A stretch of DNA of 26,994 bases from UBA1189 sp045647345 (GTDB taxonomy: Bacteria; Bacteroidota; Bacteroidia; Bacteroidales; Bacteroidaceae). The stretch is taken from positions 1 through 26,994 of the forward strand of contig JAZRMG010000072.1 in the NCBI GenBank assembly GCA_045647345.1, in the 5' to 3' direction. Made by a program: the position numbers and the translations under genes. The notes beneath the pieces are model-generated. The model saw only the letters and a list, made by a program, of their open reading frames with translations, did not search any database and had not been told where the DNA came from. Below are positions 7,257 through 17,136 of the stretch, in pieces. Each line of letters opens with the position of its first letter. Position 1 is the stretch's first letter.

Positions 7257-8924
7257 TCAATCCAAGCCCTCAATTTGGCCGTTCACCAAATCTATGTTCA
7301 GTGCTGCAGGCTCCTTTGGCAAACCAGGCATGCGCATGATGTCGCCGCTAACAACGACAAGCATCTCGGCACCGGCATTGATGACAATATCCTGCACGCT
7401 GAAACCGAAGCCCTCGGGAGCACCATACTTCTTGGCATCGGTAGAGAAGGAGTACTGCGTCTTGGCAATACAGATGGGGAAGTGACTGTAGCCAAGGCTA
7501 TCAATCATGGCGAGCTTCTTCTTGGCAGCAGCGCTCAGGGTCACTGAAGCAGCGCCATAGAGATTCTTGGCCACCTTACTGATTTTCTCCTCTACGCTGT
7601 CCTCATCGCTATAAGCAAACTTCAGCTCCTCTGAGGGGTTCTTCTCGATGGTGTCTACCACGAGGCGTGCTAAGTCTACGGCACCCTCGCCACCCAAAGC
7701 ATAGGCGTTGTTCACTTCGCAGCCGACACCCAGTTCAGCACAATGCTGACGTACGTAAGCAATCTCCTCATCGGTGTCACCATTATACTTGTTGAATACC
7801 ACTACGACACTCTGGCCAAACGACTGCAGGTTGCGCAAGTGCTTGTCGAGGTTCACCATACCAGCCTTCAAAGCATCAAGGTTGGGTTCCGACACCTGGT
7901 CCTGAGGCACACCACCATGCATCTTGAGAGCACGGGCTGTAGCAACAAGCACAGTGAGCTTGGGACTGAGCCCAGCCTTGCGGCACTTGATGTCATAGAA
8001 TTTCTCCGCACCGAGGTCGGCACCGAAACCTGCCTCAGTGATGACATAGTCGGCACAGCTCATGGCAAGTTTGGTAGCGAGCACTGAATTGCAGCCGTGA
8101 GCGATGTTGGCAAAGGGACCGCCATGCACAAGAGCAGGAGTATTCTCGGTGGTCTGCACGAGATTGGGCGAGATAGCATCCTTGAGCAACACGGTAATGG
8201 CACCAGCAACGCCGAGATCCTTCACTGTGAAGGGCTTGCCCTCGTAGGTGAATCCGAGGAGGATATTCTCGATGCGACGACGCAAGTCGGCCTCATCCTT
8301 GGCAAGGCAGAGGATAGCCATGATTTCCGAAGCGGGAGTGATGTCAAAGCCCGTTTCCTGAGCAAAGCCGTTGGTCTTGGGACCAAGTCCGGTAACCACG
8401 TAGCGCAAGGTACGGTCGTTCACGTCGAGCACACGACGCCACAGCACCTCCTTGAGGCCGATGCCCTTGTCGCGGTTTTGGTACATGTAGTTGTCGAGCA
8501 GGGCAGCAATCATATTGTTAGCCGAGGTGATGGCATGGAAGTCACCGGTGAAGTGAAGGTTGATCTTCTCCATGGGCAGCACCTGGGTGTAACCACCACC
8601 GGCAGCACCGCCCTTCATACCAAAGCAGGGGCCCAATGAGGGTTCGCGCAATGCCACGATTGCTTTCTTGCCAATCTTACAGAGGCCGAGGGTGAGACCG
8701 ATAGATACGGTAGTCTTGCCGATACCAGCCTTCGTAGGAGTGATAGCTGTCACGAGGATGAGGTTGCTCTTCTTCACCTTCTCTTCGTCAATGAGATGTT
8801 CATCAACCTTGGCCATGTGGCGGCCATAAGGAATTACACTATCGGCAGGGATGCCGGCTTCTTTTGCGATTTGCTCGATGTTTACCAACGGAGTGTTGCG
8901 AGCGATTTCAATGTCTGTCTTCAT
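7257..8924 (-). CDS. fhs: Formate-tetrahydrofolate ligase
   Basis: A 555-residue protein of the usual family length. It catalyses ATP-dependent joining of formate to tetrahydrofolate to give 10-formyl-THF for purine and one-carbon metabolism in the cytoplasm. A P-loop-like segment PTKAGIGKTT lies at about 63-72. It is followed by the family blocks REPSLGPCFGMKGGAAGGGY, INLHFTGDFHAITSANNMI and GGPFANIAHGCNS, and the end has DIMRMPGLPKEPAA. The start ATG is 10 nt after the stop of the 2157-residue exported protein on the same strand. I see no TAnnTTTG in the gap, so it may be co-transcribed with that gene or use a promoter inside it. The two functions are not obviously related. Confidence 0.96.
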   Translation of the reverse strand: MKTDIEIARNTPLVNIEQIAKEAGIPADSVIPYGRHMAKVDEHLIDEEKVKKSNLILVTAITPTKAGIGKTTVSIGLTLGLCKIGKKAIVALREPSLGPCFGMKGGAAGGGYTQVLPMEKINLHFTGDFHAITSANNMIAALLDNYMYQNRDKGIGLKEVLWRRVLDVNDRTLRYVVTGLGPKTNGFAQETGFDITPASEIMAILCLAKDEADLRRRIENILLGFTYEGKPFTVKDLGVAGAITVLLKDAISPNLVQTTENTPALVHGGPFANIAHGCNSVLATKLAMSCADYVITEAGFGADLGAEKFYDIKCRKAGLSPKLTVLVATARALKMHGGVPQDQVSEPNLDALKAGMVNLDKHLRNLQSFGQSVVVVFNKYNGDTDEEIAYVRQHCAELGVGCEVNNAYALGGEGAVDLARLVVDTIEKNPSEELKFAYSDEDSVEEKISKVAKNLYGAASVTLSAAAKKKLAMIDSLGYSHFPICIAKTQYSFSTDAKKYGAPEGFGFSVQDIVINAGAEMLVVVSGDIMRMPGLPKEPAALNIDLVNGQIEGLD

Positions 8925-8934
8925 ACTTATACAT

Positions 8935-11900
8935 TTATTTATTGAGTTTCATAACTTCGGTATTACCGTTCGAGTCAGTCACGATGGCGATATAGGTGCC
9001 TTCCGCAAGGTGCGCAAGGTCGAACGTTGCGGTTGCATTGCTCAACCCGGCAGAGATATTCATACATTTTATGCCGGCAGCACTGTAGAGCACAAGCGTA
9101 GCCGATGTGGCGCCAGCACTATGTATGTAGAGCACCTGCTCGCGATAGTTCAAGGTGAGAACATCGGCAGCGGATTCCTCTATCCCGTTGCCATATTCGG
9201 GTGTCTCAGGCTGCTCCTGCCACACCGCATAGTTGTTGATTATGTTGGTCTTGGCAATGGTGGGCGTAGTCATTACATACACGTCGTTGCCTCCGTCAGG
9301 GTAAAGACCTACCGACTCGATGCCTTGATGAGGCTCATAATAGAGCACATCGCGCCACGACCTGTCGGCTACAGTAAGAGTGACGTAACCGCCCTCAGCT
9401 GCCAGCTTGAACGGTGCGTGAAGCTGGGTGAAGGGCATCAACTTATCGGCCCAAATGACGAGGTAACCGTAGGGTTCTATCACAGTATTCACACCACCTT
9501 CACCTATAATCTGATACTTAGTGGGGTTATCGAGATTGTCACTCAGGTACATACCAGCCACATCGATGGGTTTGTCGGTACAGTTGAAAAGTTCTACCCA
9601 GTCGTTCTTCTTATAGTACTCGTTGACATAGATGCTATTGTCGGCACTAATTTCGTTGATACGCACAGGGTGGCTCTTGGTCTCGACTATTTCCTCCTCG
9701 GTAAGCGGTTCGTAGCGGGCTATGAGTTCATGGTTCCCCTTGGGCAAGGCATACTCCATGGCTTCGCACACGATATTGTCGGCCGTATTGGATATGGTGG
9801 TATAGGTTAGCTCTCCGCTGAAGTAGATGTCCGTAGAAGTAGCGTTATTGTTGTGCACCTCTACGGCAATAATGTTGGTTCCCTTTCTGAATAGGCTTCC
9901 GGGAAGTGTCAACTTACCGCTATCAGGGTTACTGCTGGCATAGCTCGATGCGTAGGTGCTGTAGCTGACATTACCACTGGGCATGAGGTAACGTGCAGCC
10001 TCCTTGCCGTTGACATAGATGACCATACCGTCGTCCACGGTATAGTTGAAACTGAACACGTCATCAGCTGCTGGCGTTTTAGCCAGTGTGAACTTGTTGC
10101 GAAAGTAATAGGTAGGTCGCTTGTTGCTGGCATTGCCGCCATAGTCGAGTATAGTGTTATAGCCTCGTTCGTTGCCGGTGTCGCTGGTGAAGTAGCCAAG
10201 CGGTGCTTTGCCGCTTTTCCATGAGGTAGTGGCGTATGAGATGCCCTTCCAGTTCTCGCTGTCGAGCGAGCCTTGATCATAGTATTCCCAAATAGCATCT
10301 GTGGGTATGAGAGACTTGGTGACGAGGGAGGTGCGGCTACTCCATCCCACGAAGCGATAGCCGGCCTTTGGCTCGGCCTTCAGCGTGACGGGTGCAAAGA
10401 GTGTACCACTAAAGCGTTCGGTGGGGATTTCGCATTCGTTGACACGGAGCGACACTCCTTCCACGTTGGAAGCTATCGAGACCTCCTGACGCATATCAGC
10501 ACTGAGCCCCATTCTCCAATAGTTGATGAGCGTCTGTATCATGGTGCCCTGACGATAGGCCAATGAGTTTTTCAGGTCGTTGGCCGTACCATAGGGGGTG
10601 AGGTTATCGTAGGCCAATGCTGGAGCCATGCGTGCAGCCATATCATCAATGATGGTATTGCAGCGCTCGGGGTCGAACACGCTGCCTGCAACGAGGCAGT
10701 AGGTGTCGATAAACTGCTTGCGGAAGTCAGCATTCTGCAGCATATTCAGGAAGATGGTGACCAGTTCTATCTCTTCGGTGAAACGGCTGCCCGTATCATA
10801 GATTTCGTCGAAAGTGTAAATCTGCTTTCTCTCGAAGTCGTTGAAAGAGTTGTTTGTCGAGAACGCGCCATCGAGGTCAAAGAGCACAAAGCGGAAGCGT
10901 CCGCCCTCTACACGCTGGCGGAAACCTTTGATATTGTTCTGCGGCCAATCGAAACTGCCGAGATAGAACTCCACAGCCATATAATTGATATATTCATCGA
11001 TGTCCACCAAATTACGTATCTGTTCGTAGACGTCTTTGTCCGAGGCATCGGCCGAGAGGGCATACCACTTCAGGAAGGCCTCTCTGTCGCCCTCCATCTG
11101 AACGTATCCCGAGTCGGGACTCATCTCAAACTGATCCATCGCGTCGGTGTCGATGCCCCAGTTGGCATAGGCATAGTGCTTATTATTAGGTTCACGCATG
11201 TTGAGCATCCCCATGTACTCGCCGTTGATGAAGTGCATCACGGGTTGTGTGTGCTGCCCGTCGACATCGAGTCTCGAGCGGTGAACAATCTCCTGCAGGG
11301 CGGCATCCTTAATGCGACAATTGCGGTCGTTGCCTCCGTTGCGCACTTGCAGGGTCTTGTGCTTGAGGTAGGGCTTGTCTGCAAAGAATGGGTAGTCGAT
11401 GGAGTTGTTGCCTTCGTATATCTTGCTTGCCTTGAGTTTGAAGGAGTGGAGCTGGTTGGTGTTCCACGAACGGCTCCATCCGCCACACATGGCGAAGTCG
11501 ACCTCCTGATTGACCACCATTCCTCCGTCGGGGGTGATGTATTCGAAGTTGACGGGGCGATCCCAATCCATATTCCAGTTACATGGGGTGCGCTCTCCAT
11601 TGCCGGTGCGTCCATTCACACCCCTGACATACACACCGAGGCTGTCGTCGTAGAGATTGATGGGGTCGGTGACGACAGAGATGACAGGCAACATATAGTC
11701 ACGATCCTCATAGAGGAACGAACGTGTCACCACCGAGCTAGGTAGTTTACCCTCCTTGAAAAGGCGGAAGCGGTAGGTGGTGGTCTTGTTCACGGTAAAG
11801 AGCCCCGAGGTACTGGTCACGCCGTTTGTGAGAGTCGGTGTAGTGCCGTCGGTGGTATAGCGCAGGATGGTGCCTGCGGGTTTCTTCACGTTGAAGGCGA

Positions 11901-14900
11901 TGGTACCGGTGAAGAAGCAGGCATCCTTGTTCACCACAGGAGCCTCAACGCGTTCTGTACAGAACTTACTACAGGCATTGCTCCGCCCGGGCGTGGGTTC
12001 GGCGGTATATCCCCACTCACCGGACCCGTCGACCATGCGGGCATATGAGGTGCGCGGTATAGCCATGGGGAATTCCTGGCTGGTGATGAGCTGCCCGTTG
12101 GCATCGCTGATGAAGAAGATTCCACCATCAAAGTCGAGCTTAAAGTCAATCTGAGAGGGAAACTGACTGTTGCAGTGGTCGAACCACAGCACCTTGTATC
12201 CCTTAGCGGGTATCACACCGCGAACACGTCCCAAGTTGTACTTCGTGAGGTTGGCAGCATCGTCACTCACGTAGAGAGAATTGAGACTTACAGCCTTGTC
12301 GGTAGGGTTGAATAGTTCCACCCATCCACCGTAGTTGAACGAGGGGTCTACAAACATGTCGATATTAGCCACTTGTATCTCATTAATGACGATATTCGCC
12401 GCCGTGGGAGCAATACTCCTGACCATCACATGACATGAAGCCTTCACACCACTGCCGTCGGTAGCCTCCGCATAGATGGTGGCGACACCTCCCATGTGGG
12501 CTGTCACCGTTCCCTGCTCATCGACACTCGCAATATTAGGATTGTTCGAATACCATCTCAATTTTTTGTAAGTGGCGTTAGACGGACTGATGCGGGGTGT
12601 CAACGTGATGCTTTCGCCATTGGCAAGGGTGACTGACGAGGGCGACAACACGAGTGACTGTATGAGCACCTCCTCGCCATAGTATTCAAGTTTGAAGTTG
12701 TCAAACATACACCAATTGCCTGACTGTGCCTGACTGCAGCGAAGTCCGAAGGTGAGTGTACCATCGGTGATATTGACCTCGAGAGCGTTGTTGTACAAGC
12801 CCTGTTCGAAGCAATACGATGCCGCCGTCATATCGTCGGGATAGTAGTTATAATTGCCTTCGGCGTCATAGGCGGTGAAGTAGCGGCCATTGCCCCTCGC
12901 CGTCAAGTGCTCGGCATAGATGCTTGTCACTTCGACGCTATTGTCATTGGCATACAGAAATCCCGTTACCTGCTCCACACCATTCAGATAGTTACTGAAT
13001 CCGGGGGTGTTCTCTGTCACACGATAGTATGCCTGCACTGAGAGGCGGTACTTGCCGTTGGGCATGGCAGCGATGGTCTGGCTCAAATTGAAGTGGCCAT
13101 TCCAAAACTCCATAGCTCCCGCGCCGGTGTTCTGGCTGCCGGCATTAGAGTTGATGCTCCATCCCTGCTTACTGCCATTGTCGAAACGAGGGTTAGCGAT
13201 GTAGTAGTCGGTCACGTCCATCCACTTGGCCGCGTTGACGGAGAGTCCCTCACTAGGCCATTTCTGTACCAGTCGCTGTGCCTCCTCGGCGGTGATGGCT
13301 ATGGTGGTGCCGTGACGTGGTGTGAATATGCTGGTGTTGGCTGAGTTACACTTCTTGGTGAAATTGCTCAGGTCGGTACTTGTGCAGTATTCATACATGC
13401 CGCTGGTGTAGCAGTCATACATCAGCACCCATGTGTCGGAGTCAATAAGGCGGAATACGCCTGAACCCTCTACGGCAACAGAGGTCTGCTGCAGGTACTT
13501 GTACTCGGGTGTCCACTCACCACGCAAGGTCTTTGCGGTGGCTTTCTGTATGCCGTTGCCCTGTCCTTCGGTCTTGAAGAACATATGGTAGCGTCCGTCG
13601 TGCCATACGATATCGGCATCGATGGTGTTGTCGCCTCCATGGTTGTAGAGCACCTGAGGCTCGGTCAGGTCGGTAAAGTCCTCGTTGGCATATGAGTAGT
13701 AGGTGATGTAGTTCTTTCCGCTCTCGCCTATAGCATAGTATACCATGTATTTACCCTCCTCAGGGTCGTAAATAGTCTGTGGTGCCCATACTTGGGTGAG
13801 CGCATCGCGGTCAAACCGATGTGGCCAGCGTGTGGGGAAGTCTATGGCTTTGTGTGTCCAGTTGACCATATCCTTGGATCGTAGCAGCACCATGCCATCG
13901 TTGGAACTCCAGCCTTGCGACGAACGCATGTCGGTCACCACCATATAGAAGTAACCATCTTCGCCACGCAGTATGTGGGGGTCACGCACGGCCTCCTTCA
14001 GTGCTATGTCTGAGGAGTTGATAATGGGGCTGCCATTGTTGAGCGGGGTGTAGTTGTATCCGTCGGTACTGAGGGCAAAGCATATCTGCTCTTGCCATTG
14101 TGAGTTGCCGTTGAAGTAGGCGAAGAGGTAATACTCCATCTGCTGCTTCTGAGCGATGTATATATCCCATGTCTTTGATTGGCTTGCTGTGCCCTTGCTG
14201 ACCTTTGCCGTTAGCTGCACGTGTAATTTACCATTGGTAGGCTGCTTCAATAGTTCTCCATCAGGACTTAGGTATTCCGGATGGCTCGATGTCCATGCGA
14301 TGGTGCTCCCCTCATGCCCCTTGGTGGGGAGATAGAGGTGAGCCATCAGGTTGTCGAGATGTCCCTTAATGTCGATGGCCTCCATGTCAGCTGTTACACT
14401 GGTCTTGTCGTCCATGGCTGCCGGTACGGTTACCGTGAAGGTCTTCTGCTTGCTGATACCGCCCTTGCTGAATGTTGCAGTGAGCGTCACCGTGGCGTCG
14501 CTGCTACCGTATGCCGGGCGTTTTACCACACCTGTAGCGCTTACTACGCTCTCATTTGACGAACTCCATGTCACACTGATGCCATTGCTGCTGGGTGTGG
14601 GCAGCACGATATCTTCATAAAGTATGGTGGCTTCCAACGTAACACTCTCCATGAGGGTAGCTATCTGCGATGCATACAGTTCGCTGTTCAGCTTGGCGGT
14701 GTTTTGTGTCAGTGTGGCTATCGTAGCATCGCTTACAGCACCATCGTATATGCGGAAGTCATTGTATTGTGCCTCCTTCAGATACACGTCGCCTTGGTAA
14801 CAGGGGCGTCCCAAGAAGTTGTGTCGTGTAGCGCCCAGCTGGCTGGGGTTGATGGGTATGCTGTTTGTGGCTACCTCAACACCATCAAGAAATAACTCAC

Positions 14901-15408
14901 CTTGGCCTTCTGCTTGGCGGTAGGTGAGTGTGTGCCAGTCACCGGTAGGGAAACGGTATTTGGCTATCACATTCTTTTCGGCTTGGTAGTTGGTGAGGCA
15001 TATGGTGTAGCGAGTCTCGTTGGCACCGAAGAAAATGCAGCCATTGCGGTCATTGGCAATATTGGTCGAGTTGGCAAAGGTATATATAAAATTGCCATTA
15101 GCGCCCAATGCTGTTGAACCAGGTATGTATACGTTGGTCGAGATGGTGAAGTCGTTCAGCGTAGCGATGACATTGCCCACCGAGGCTCCCATATCGAAGT
15201 AACCATTGTTGGCTCCTAGTGCGAGCACCGGAAGTCCGGCTACGGTGGTGAACTGTGCACCACTGTGCAGCGTACCCGTATAGCTGCCCACGGCACTGCC
15301 AGCCGTCTCGAAGGTGAAGTGCACCTTGAGCGTTGCGTTCTCTACTGTTTGCGCCGATGCGAATACGCTAGTTAAGGCTATAAGAACTACTAAGATGAAG
15401 TGCTTCAT
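8935..15408 (-). CDS. Giant exported GH43 / lamin-tail / CotH-kinase fusion protein
   Basis: 2157 residues. Signal peptide 1-20 (ends VFASAQ). Domains in order: LamG/concanavalin-like 21-235; two atypical bacterial Ig-like segments 240-420; GH43 five-bladed propeller about 423-715 with candidate catalytic residues D476 (AVRDPHIL), D597 or D599 (TIDADI) and E647 (VEGSGVF); galactose-binding-like module 725-912; Ig-like (Big_2) 913-998; lamin-tail 1000-1145; chitobiase C-terminal-like 1150-1236; CotH kinase about 1238-1600 (FINGEYMG 1393-1400, E1406, FDLDGAFS 1510-1517); galactose-binding-like 1700-1870; second lamin-tail 1912-2060; type IX-like sorting tail 2080-2157 (AEGTYIAIV). GH43 enzymes cut arabinose or xylose linkages; CotH proteins are atypical secreted kinases. 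Predicted to be displayed on the surface. The start at 15408, not the longer open frame to 15519, is fixed by the signal peptide and promoter. Domain boundaries are approximate. Confidence 0.85.
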   Translation of the reverse strand: MKHFILVVLIALTSVFASAQTVENATLKVHFTFETAGSAVGSYTGTLHSGAQFTTVAGLPVLALGANNGYFDMGASVGNVIATLNDFTISTNVYIPGSTALGANGNFIYTFANSTNIANDRNGCIFFGANETRYTICLTNYQAEKNVIAKYRFPTGDWHTLTYRQAEGQGELFLDGVEVATNSIPINPSQLGATRHNFLGRPCYQGDVYLKEAQYNDFRIYDGAVSDATIATLTQNTAKLNSELYASQIATLMESVTLEATILYEDIVLPTPSSNGISVTWSSSNESVVSATGVVKRPAYGSSDATVTLTATFSKGGISKQKTFTVTVPAAMDDKTSVTADMEAIDIKGHLDNLMAHLYLPTKGHEGSTIAWTSSHPEYLSPDGELLKQPTNGKLHVQLTAKVSKGTASQSKTWDIYIAQKQQMEYYLFAYFNGNSQWQEQICFALSTDGYNYTPLNNGSPIINSSDIALKEAVRDPHILRGEDGYFYMVVTDMRSSQGWSSNDGMVLLRSKDMVNWTHKAIDFPTRWPHRFDRDALTQVWAPQTIYDPEEGKYMVYYAIGESGKNYITYYSYANEDFTDLTEPQVLYNHGGDNTIDADIVWHDGRYHMFFKTEGQGNGIQKATAKTLRGEWTPEYKYLQQTSVAVEGSGVFRLIDSDTWVLMYDCYTSGMYEYCTSTDLSNFTKKCNSANTSIFTPRHGTTIAITAEEAQRLVQKWPSEGLSVNAAKWMDVTDYYIANPRFDNGSKQGWSINSNAGSQNTGAGAMEFWNGHFNLSQTIAAMPNGKYRLSVQAYYRVTENTPGFSNYLNGVEQVTGFLYANDNSVEVTSIYAEHLTARGNGRYFTAYDAEGNYNYYPDDMTAASYCFEQGLYNNALEVNITDGTLTFGLRCSQAQSGNWCMFDNFKLEYYGEEVLIQSLVLSPSSVTLANGESITLTPRISPSNATYKKLRWYSNNPNIASVDEQGTVTAHMGGVATIYAEATDGSGVKASCHVMVRSIAPTAANIVINEIQVANIDMFVDPSFNYGGWVELFNPTDKAVSLNSLYVSDDAANLTKYNLGRVRGVIPAKGYKVLWFDHCNSQFPSQIDFKLDFDGGIFFISDANGQLITSQEFPMAIPRTSYARMVDGSGEWGYTAEPTPGRSNACSKFCTERVEAPVVNKDACFFTGTIAFNVKKPAGTILRYTTDGTTPTLTNGVTSTSGLFTVNKTTTYRFRLFKEGKLPSSVVTRSFLYEDRDYMLPVISVVTDPINLYDDSLGVYVRGVNGRTGNGERTPCNWNMDWDRPVNFEYITPDGGMVVNQEVDFAMCGGWSRSWNTNQLHSFKLKASKIYEGNNSIDYPFFADKPYLKHKTLQVRNGGNDRNCRIKDAALQEIVHRSRLDVDGQHTQPVMHFINGEYMGMLNMREPNNKHYAYANWGIDTDAMDQFEMSPDSGYVQMEGDREAFLKWYALSADASDKDVYEQIRNLVDIDEYINYMAVEFYLGSFDWPQNNIKGFRQRVEGGRFRFVLFDLDGAFSTNNSFNDFERKQIYTFDEIYDTGSRFTEEIELVTIFLNMLQNADFRKQFIDTYCLVAGSVFDPERCNTIIDDMAARMAPALAYDNLTPYGTANDLKNSLAYRQGTMIQTLINYWRMGLSADMRQEVSIASNVEGVSLRVNECEIPTERFSGTLFAPVTLKAEPKAGYRFVGWSSRTSLVTKSLIPTDAIWEYYDQGSLDSENWKGISYATTSWKSGKAPLGYFTSDTGNERGYNTILDYGGNASNKRPTYYFRNKFTLAKTPAADDVFSFNYTVDDGMVIYVNGKEAARYLMPSGNVSYSTYASSYASSNPDSGKLTLPGSLFRKGTNIIAVEVHNNNATSTDIYFSGELTYTTISNTADNIVCEAMEYALPKGNHELIARYEPLTEEEIVETKSHPVRINEISADNSIYVNEYYKKNDWVELFNCTDKPIDVAGMYLSDNLDNPTKYQIIGEGGVNTVIEPYGYLVIWADKLMPFTQLHAPFKLAAEGGYVTLTVADRSWRDVLYYEPHQGIESVGLYPDGGNDVYVMTTPTIAKTNIINNYAVWQEQPETPEYGNGIEESAADVLTLNYREQVLYIHSAGATSATLVLYSAAGIKCMNISAGLSNATATFDLAHLAEGTYIAIVTDSNGNTEVMKLNK

Positions 15409-15440
15409 TGGTTTGTCGTCATATAGATTATTTAAGTTTA

Positions 15441-15472
15441 CAAAAATAGTACAAATTGAGTGGAAATACAAA
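15441..15472 (-). promoter_or_regulatory. Bacteroidetes-type promoter of the GH43/CotH gene
   Basis: On the minus strand TTTG (15472-15469), a 20-nt spacer and TATTTTTG (15448-15441) fit the full consensus. Transcription would start near 15434, about 26 nt before the ATG at 15408. This rules out the longer open frame beginning at 15519. Confidence 0.7.
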
Positions 15473-15703
15473 TTTATTTGCAAAATCCCGAAATGCTGTC
15501 TATTTCCCATGTCAGCCAAACCTAAGGAGGTATAACAGAAATCAGAATCAGAGATTCCTAATGGCTATCCGTTTTCCCAACAAAAGCGCCCTACTCCTTT
15601 ATTGGCACTCATTTTTATGGCATATGGTACTGGCGGTGAAGTTGATACATATATTGTCAAATGTTTTTCCATCCAAAAGTCGCGGTTTCTTATTTTTTTT
15701 GTC

Positions 15704-15737
15704 TATCTTTGTCTGTTGAATTCATTTTCTATATTTG
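15704..15737 (+). promoter_or_regulatory. Two overlapping candidate promoters of the GH28 gene
   Basis: TATCTTTG (15704-15711) and TATATTTG (15730-15737) both match TAnnTTTG. The TTTG ending the first (15708-15711) lies 18 nt before the second and could be its -33 element. The first would give a leader of about 25 nt before the ATG at 15743; the second would give a leaderless message. Sequence alone does not decide between them. Confidence 0.45.
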
Positions 15738-15742
15738 ACATC

Positions 15743-17065
15743 ATGAAAAAATGTTTATTTGCTTTACTATTGCTCATGGGCAGCATGGCTGCTAACGCCA
15801 AGAATGTATGGCCCGATGGCACTGAGATTTCCACATGGTTCGACAAAACCAAGCGCGTGAACATCGAGAAACTGGGGCAGCAGTACGTGATTACCGAACA
15901 CGGAGTGAAGGCTGACAGCACCTTGCTGCAGACCGAACAGATACAGGCCGTCATCGACAAGGCCGCAGCCAATGGTGGTGGTGTTGTGGTCATTCCCGAA
16001 GGCACCTTCCTTAGCGGCTCACTCTTTTTTAAGCCTACGACACATCTACACGTACAGAAGGGAGGCGTACTCAAAGGCAGTGACTTCATAGGTGACTTTC
16101 AGCTTATAGACACACGCATGGAGGGACAAAACCTCAAGTACTTTGCCGCACTGGTCAACGCCATTGACTGCGATGGTTTCACTCTCTCGGGCGAAGGCAC
16201 CATCAATGGCAACGGACTGCGCTACTGGAAGCAGTTCTGGATACGCCGCCAGTATAATCGCCAGTGCACCAACTTAGAAGAGATGCGCCCGCGCCTCGTG
16301 TTCATCCAAAACAGCGATGACGTGCAACTTGAAGGCGTGAACCTCATCAACTCGCCCTTCTGGACTACACACCTCTACCAGTGCAATCGCGTGAAGCTCA
16401 CCGGACTTTATATCTTCGCGCCAGCAGCTCCCGTGAAAGCTCCGAGCAGCGATGCTATCGACATTGACGTATGCACCGACGTGCTGGTGCGCGACTGTTA
16501 CTTCTCAGTCAACGACGACGCCATAGCTCTCAAGGGCGGAAAGGGTCCTTGGGCACATCAAGACGAGGTTAACAATGGTGCCAACCGCAACATAATCATT
16601 GAAGACTGCACCTACGGTTTCTGCCACAGTATGCTCACCTGCGGCAGCGAATCACTACACAACCACAACATCGTGCTCCGCAACTGCGAGGTGAAGGACG
16701 CCACACGCATGCTTTGGCTCAAGATGCGCCCCGATACCGAGCAGAACTACGAATACATTACCGTAGAGGGCATACGCGGCAATGTAAAGAGCATGCTCTT
16801 CGTAAAACCCTGGACACAATTCTTCGATCTCAAGGGACGACAGGACGTACCCTACTCACGCTCATCAAACGTGACCTTGCGCGATATCAAGATTGACTGC
16901 AACATCGTATTCGACGTAAAGAGCGCCATCGACCAGTACAGCCTCAAGAACTTCACATTCGAAGATATCGACGTAACCGCTACGAGCAAGCCTGAAATCC
17001 ATACCGAATACGTAGAGAACTTCACCCTCAAGAACGTAAAGGTCAACGGCAACAAGGTGCAATAA
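15743..17065 (+). CDS. Exported GH28 polygalacturonase / rhamnogalacturonase-like enzyme
   Basis: 440 residues. Signal peptide 1-19 (LFALLLLMGSMAANA). The rest is a right-handed parallel beta-helix of the GH28 family, which hydrolyses galacturonosyl linkages in pectin. Family blocks are visible: the N-terminal ADSTLLQTEQIQAVIDKAAA (57-76); GEGTINGNG (150-158); SSDAIDID (235-242), taking the place of NTD; SVNDDAIALK (255-264), the Asp pair D258-D259; H295 in CHSMLTCGSE; K327 in LWLKMR, taking the place of RIK with Trp325 where Arg is usual. Candidate catalytic acids are D237, D258 and D259. Exo or endo action, and homogalacturonan or rhamnogalacturonan as substrate, remain open. The open frame extends 47 codons upstream, but the signal peptide fixes the start at 15743. 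It is followed after 71 bp by the AraC-type regulator. Confidence 0.9.
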   Translation: MKKCLFALLLLMGSMAANAKNVWPDGTEISTWFDKTKRVNIEKLGQQYVITEHGVKADSTLLQTEQIQAVIDKAAANGGGVVVIPEGTFLSGSLFFKPTTHLHVQKGGVLKGSDFIGDFQLIDTRMEGQNLKYFAALVNAIDCDGFTLSGEGTINGNGLRYWKQFWIRRQYNRQCTNLEEMRPRLVFIQNSDDVQLEGVNLINSPFWTTHLYQCNRVKLTGLYIFAPAAPVKAPSSDAIDIDVCTDVLVRDCYFSVNDDAIALKGGKGPWAHQDEVNNGANRNIIIEDCTYGFCHSMLTCGSESLHNHNIVLRNCEVKDATRMLWLKMRPDTEQNYEYITVEGIRGNVKSMLFVKPWTQFFDLKGRQDVPYSRSSNVTLRDIKIDCNIVFDVKSAIDQYSLKNFTFEDIDVTATSKPEIHTEYVENFTLKNVKVNGNKVQ

Positions 17066-17136
17066 CCTACCCTGACACAACACAAGCAACGACTCATCGA
17101 TTTTAACACTCGAAACAGACAGAGTTTTTTCAGACA

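Larger units (their letters stand above)
15409..15742. other. Divergent 334-bp promoter region between the GH43/CotH gene and GH28
   Basis: The region is AT-rich and holds the minus-strand promoter (15441-15472) and plus-strand TAnnTTTG motifs (15704-15711, 15730-15737). Between them I see nothing recognisable apart from a 52-codon plus-strand frame starting at 15561, which has no promoter, start signal or family features. The long spacing leaves room for operators, but no clear palindrome stood out. Confidence 0.5.

Noticed and set aside
8851..9810. 319-codon plus-strand open frame opposite fhs and the end of the GH43/CotH gene
   Set aside because: It is antisense to two well-supported genes, has no domain features, and contains improbable residue runs typical of a shadow frame.
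15409..15519. Upstream extension of the giant exported protein (37 extra codons)
   Set aside because: It would place residues before the signal peptide and start upstream of the TTTG-N20-TATTTTTG promoter.
15561..15719. 52-codon plus-strand frame before GH28, preceded at a distance by AAGGAGG
   Set aside because: The purine-rich sequence is about 30 nt from the ATG, Bacteroidetes genes here do not use such signals, and the product is an AT-rich hydrophobic tail without family features.
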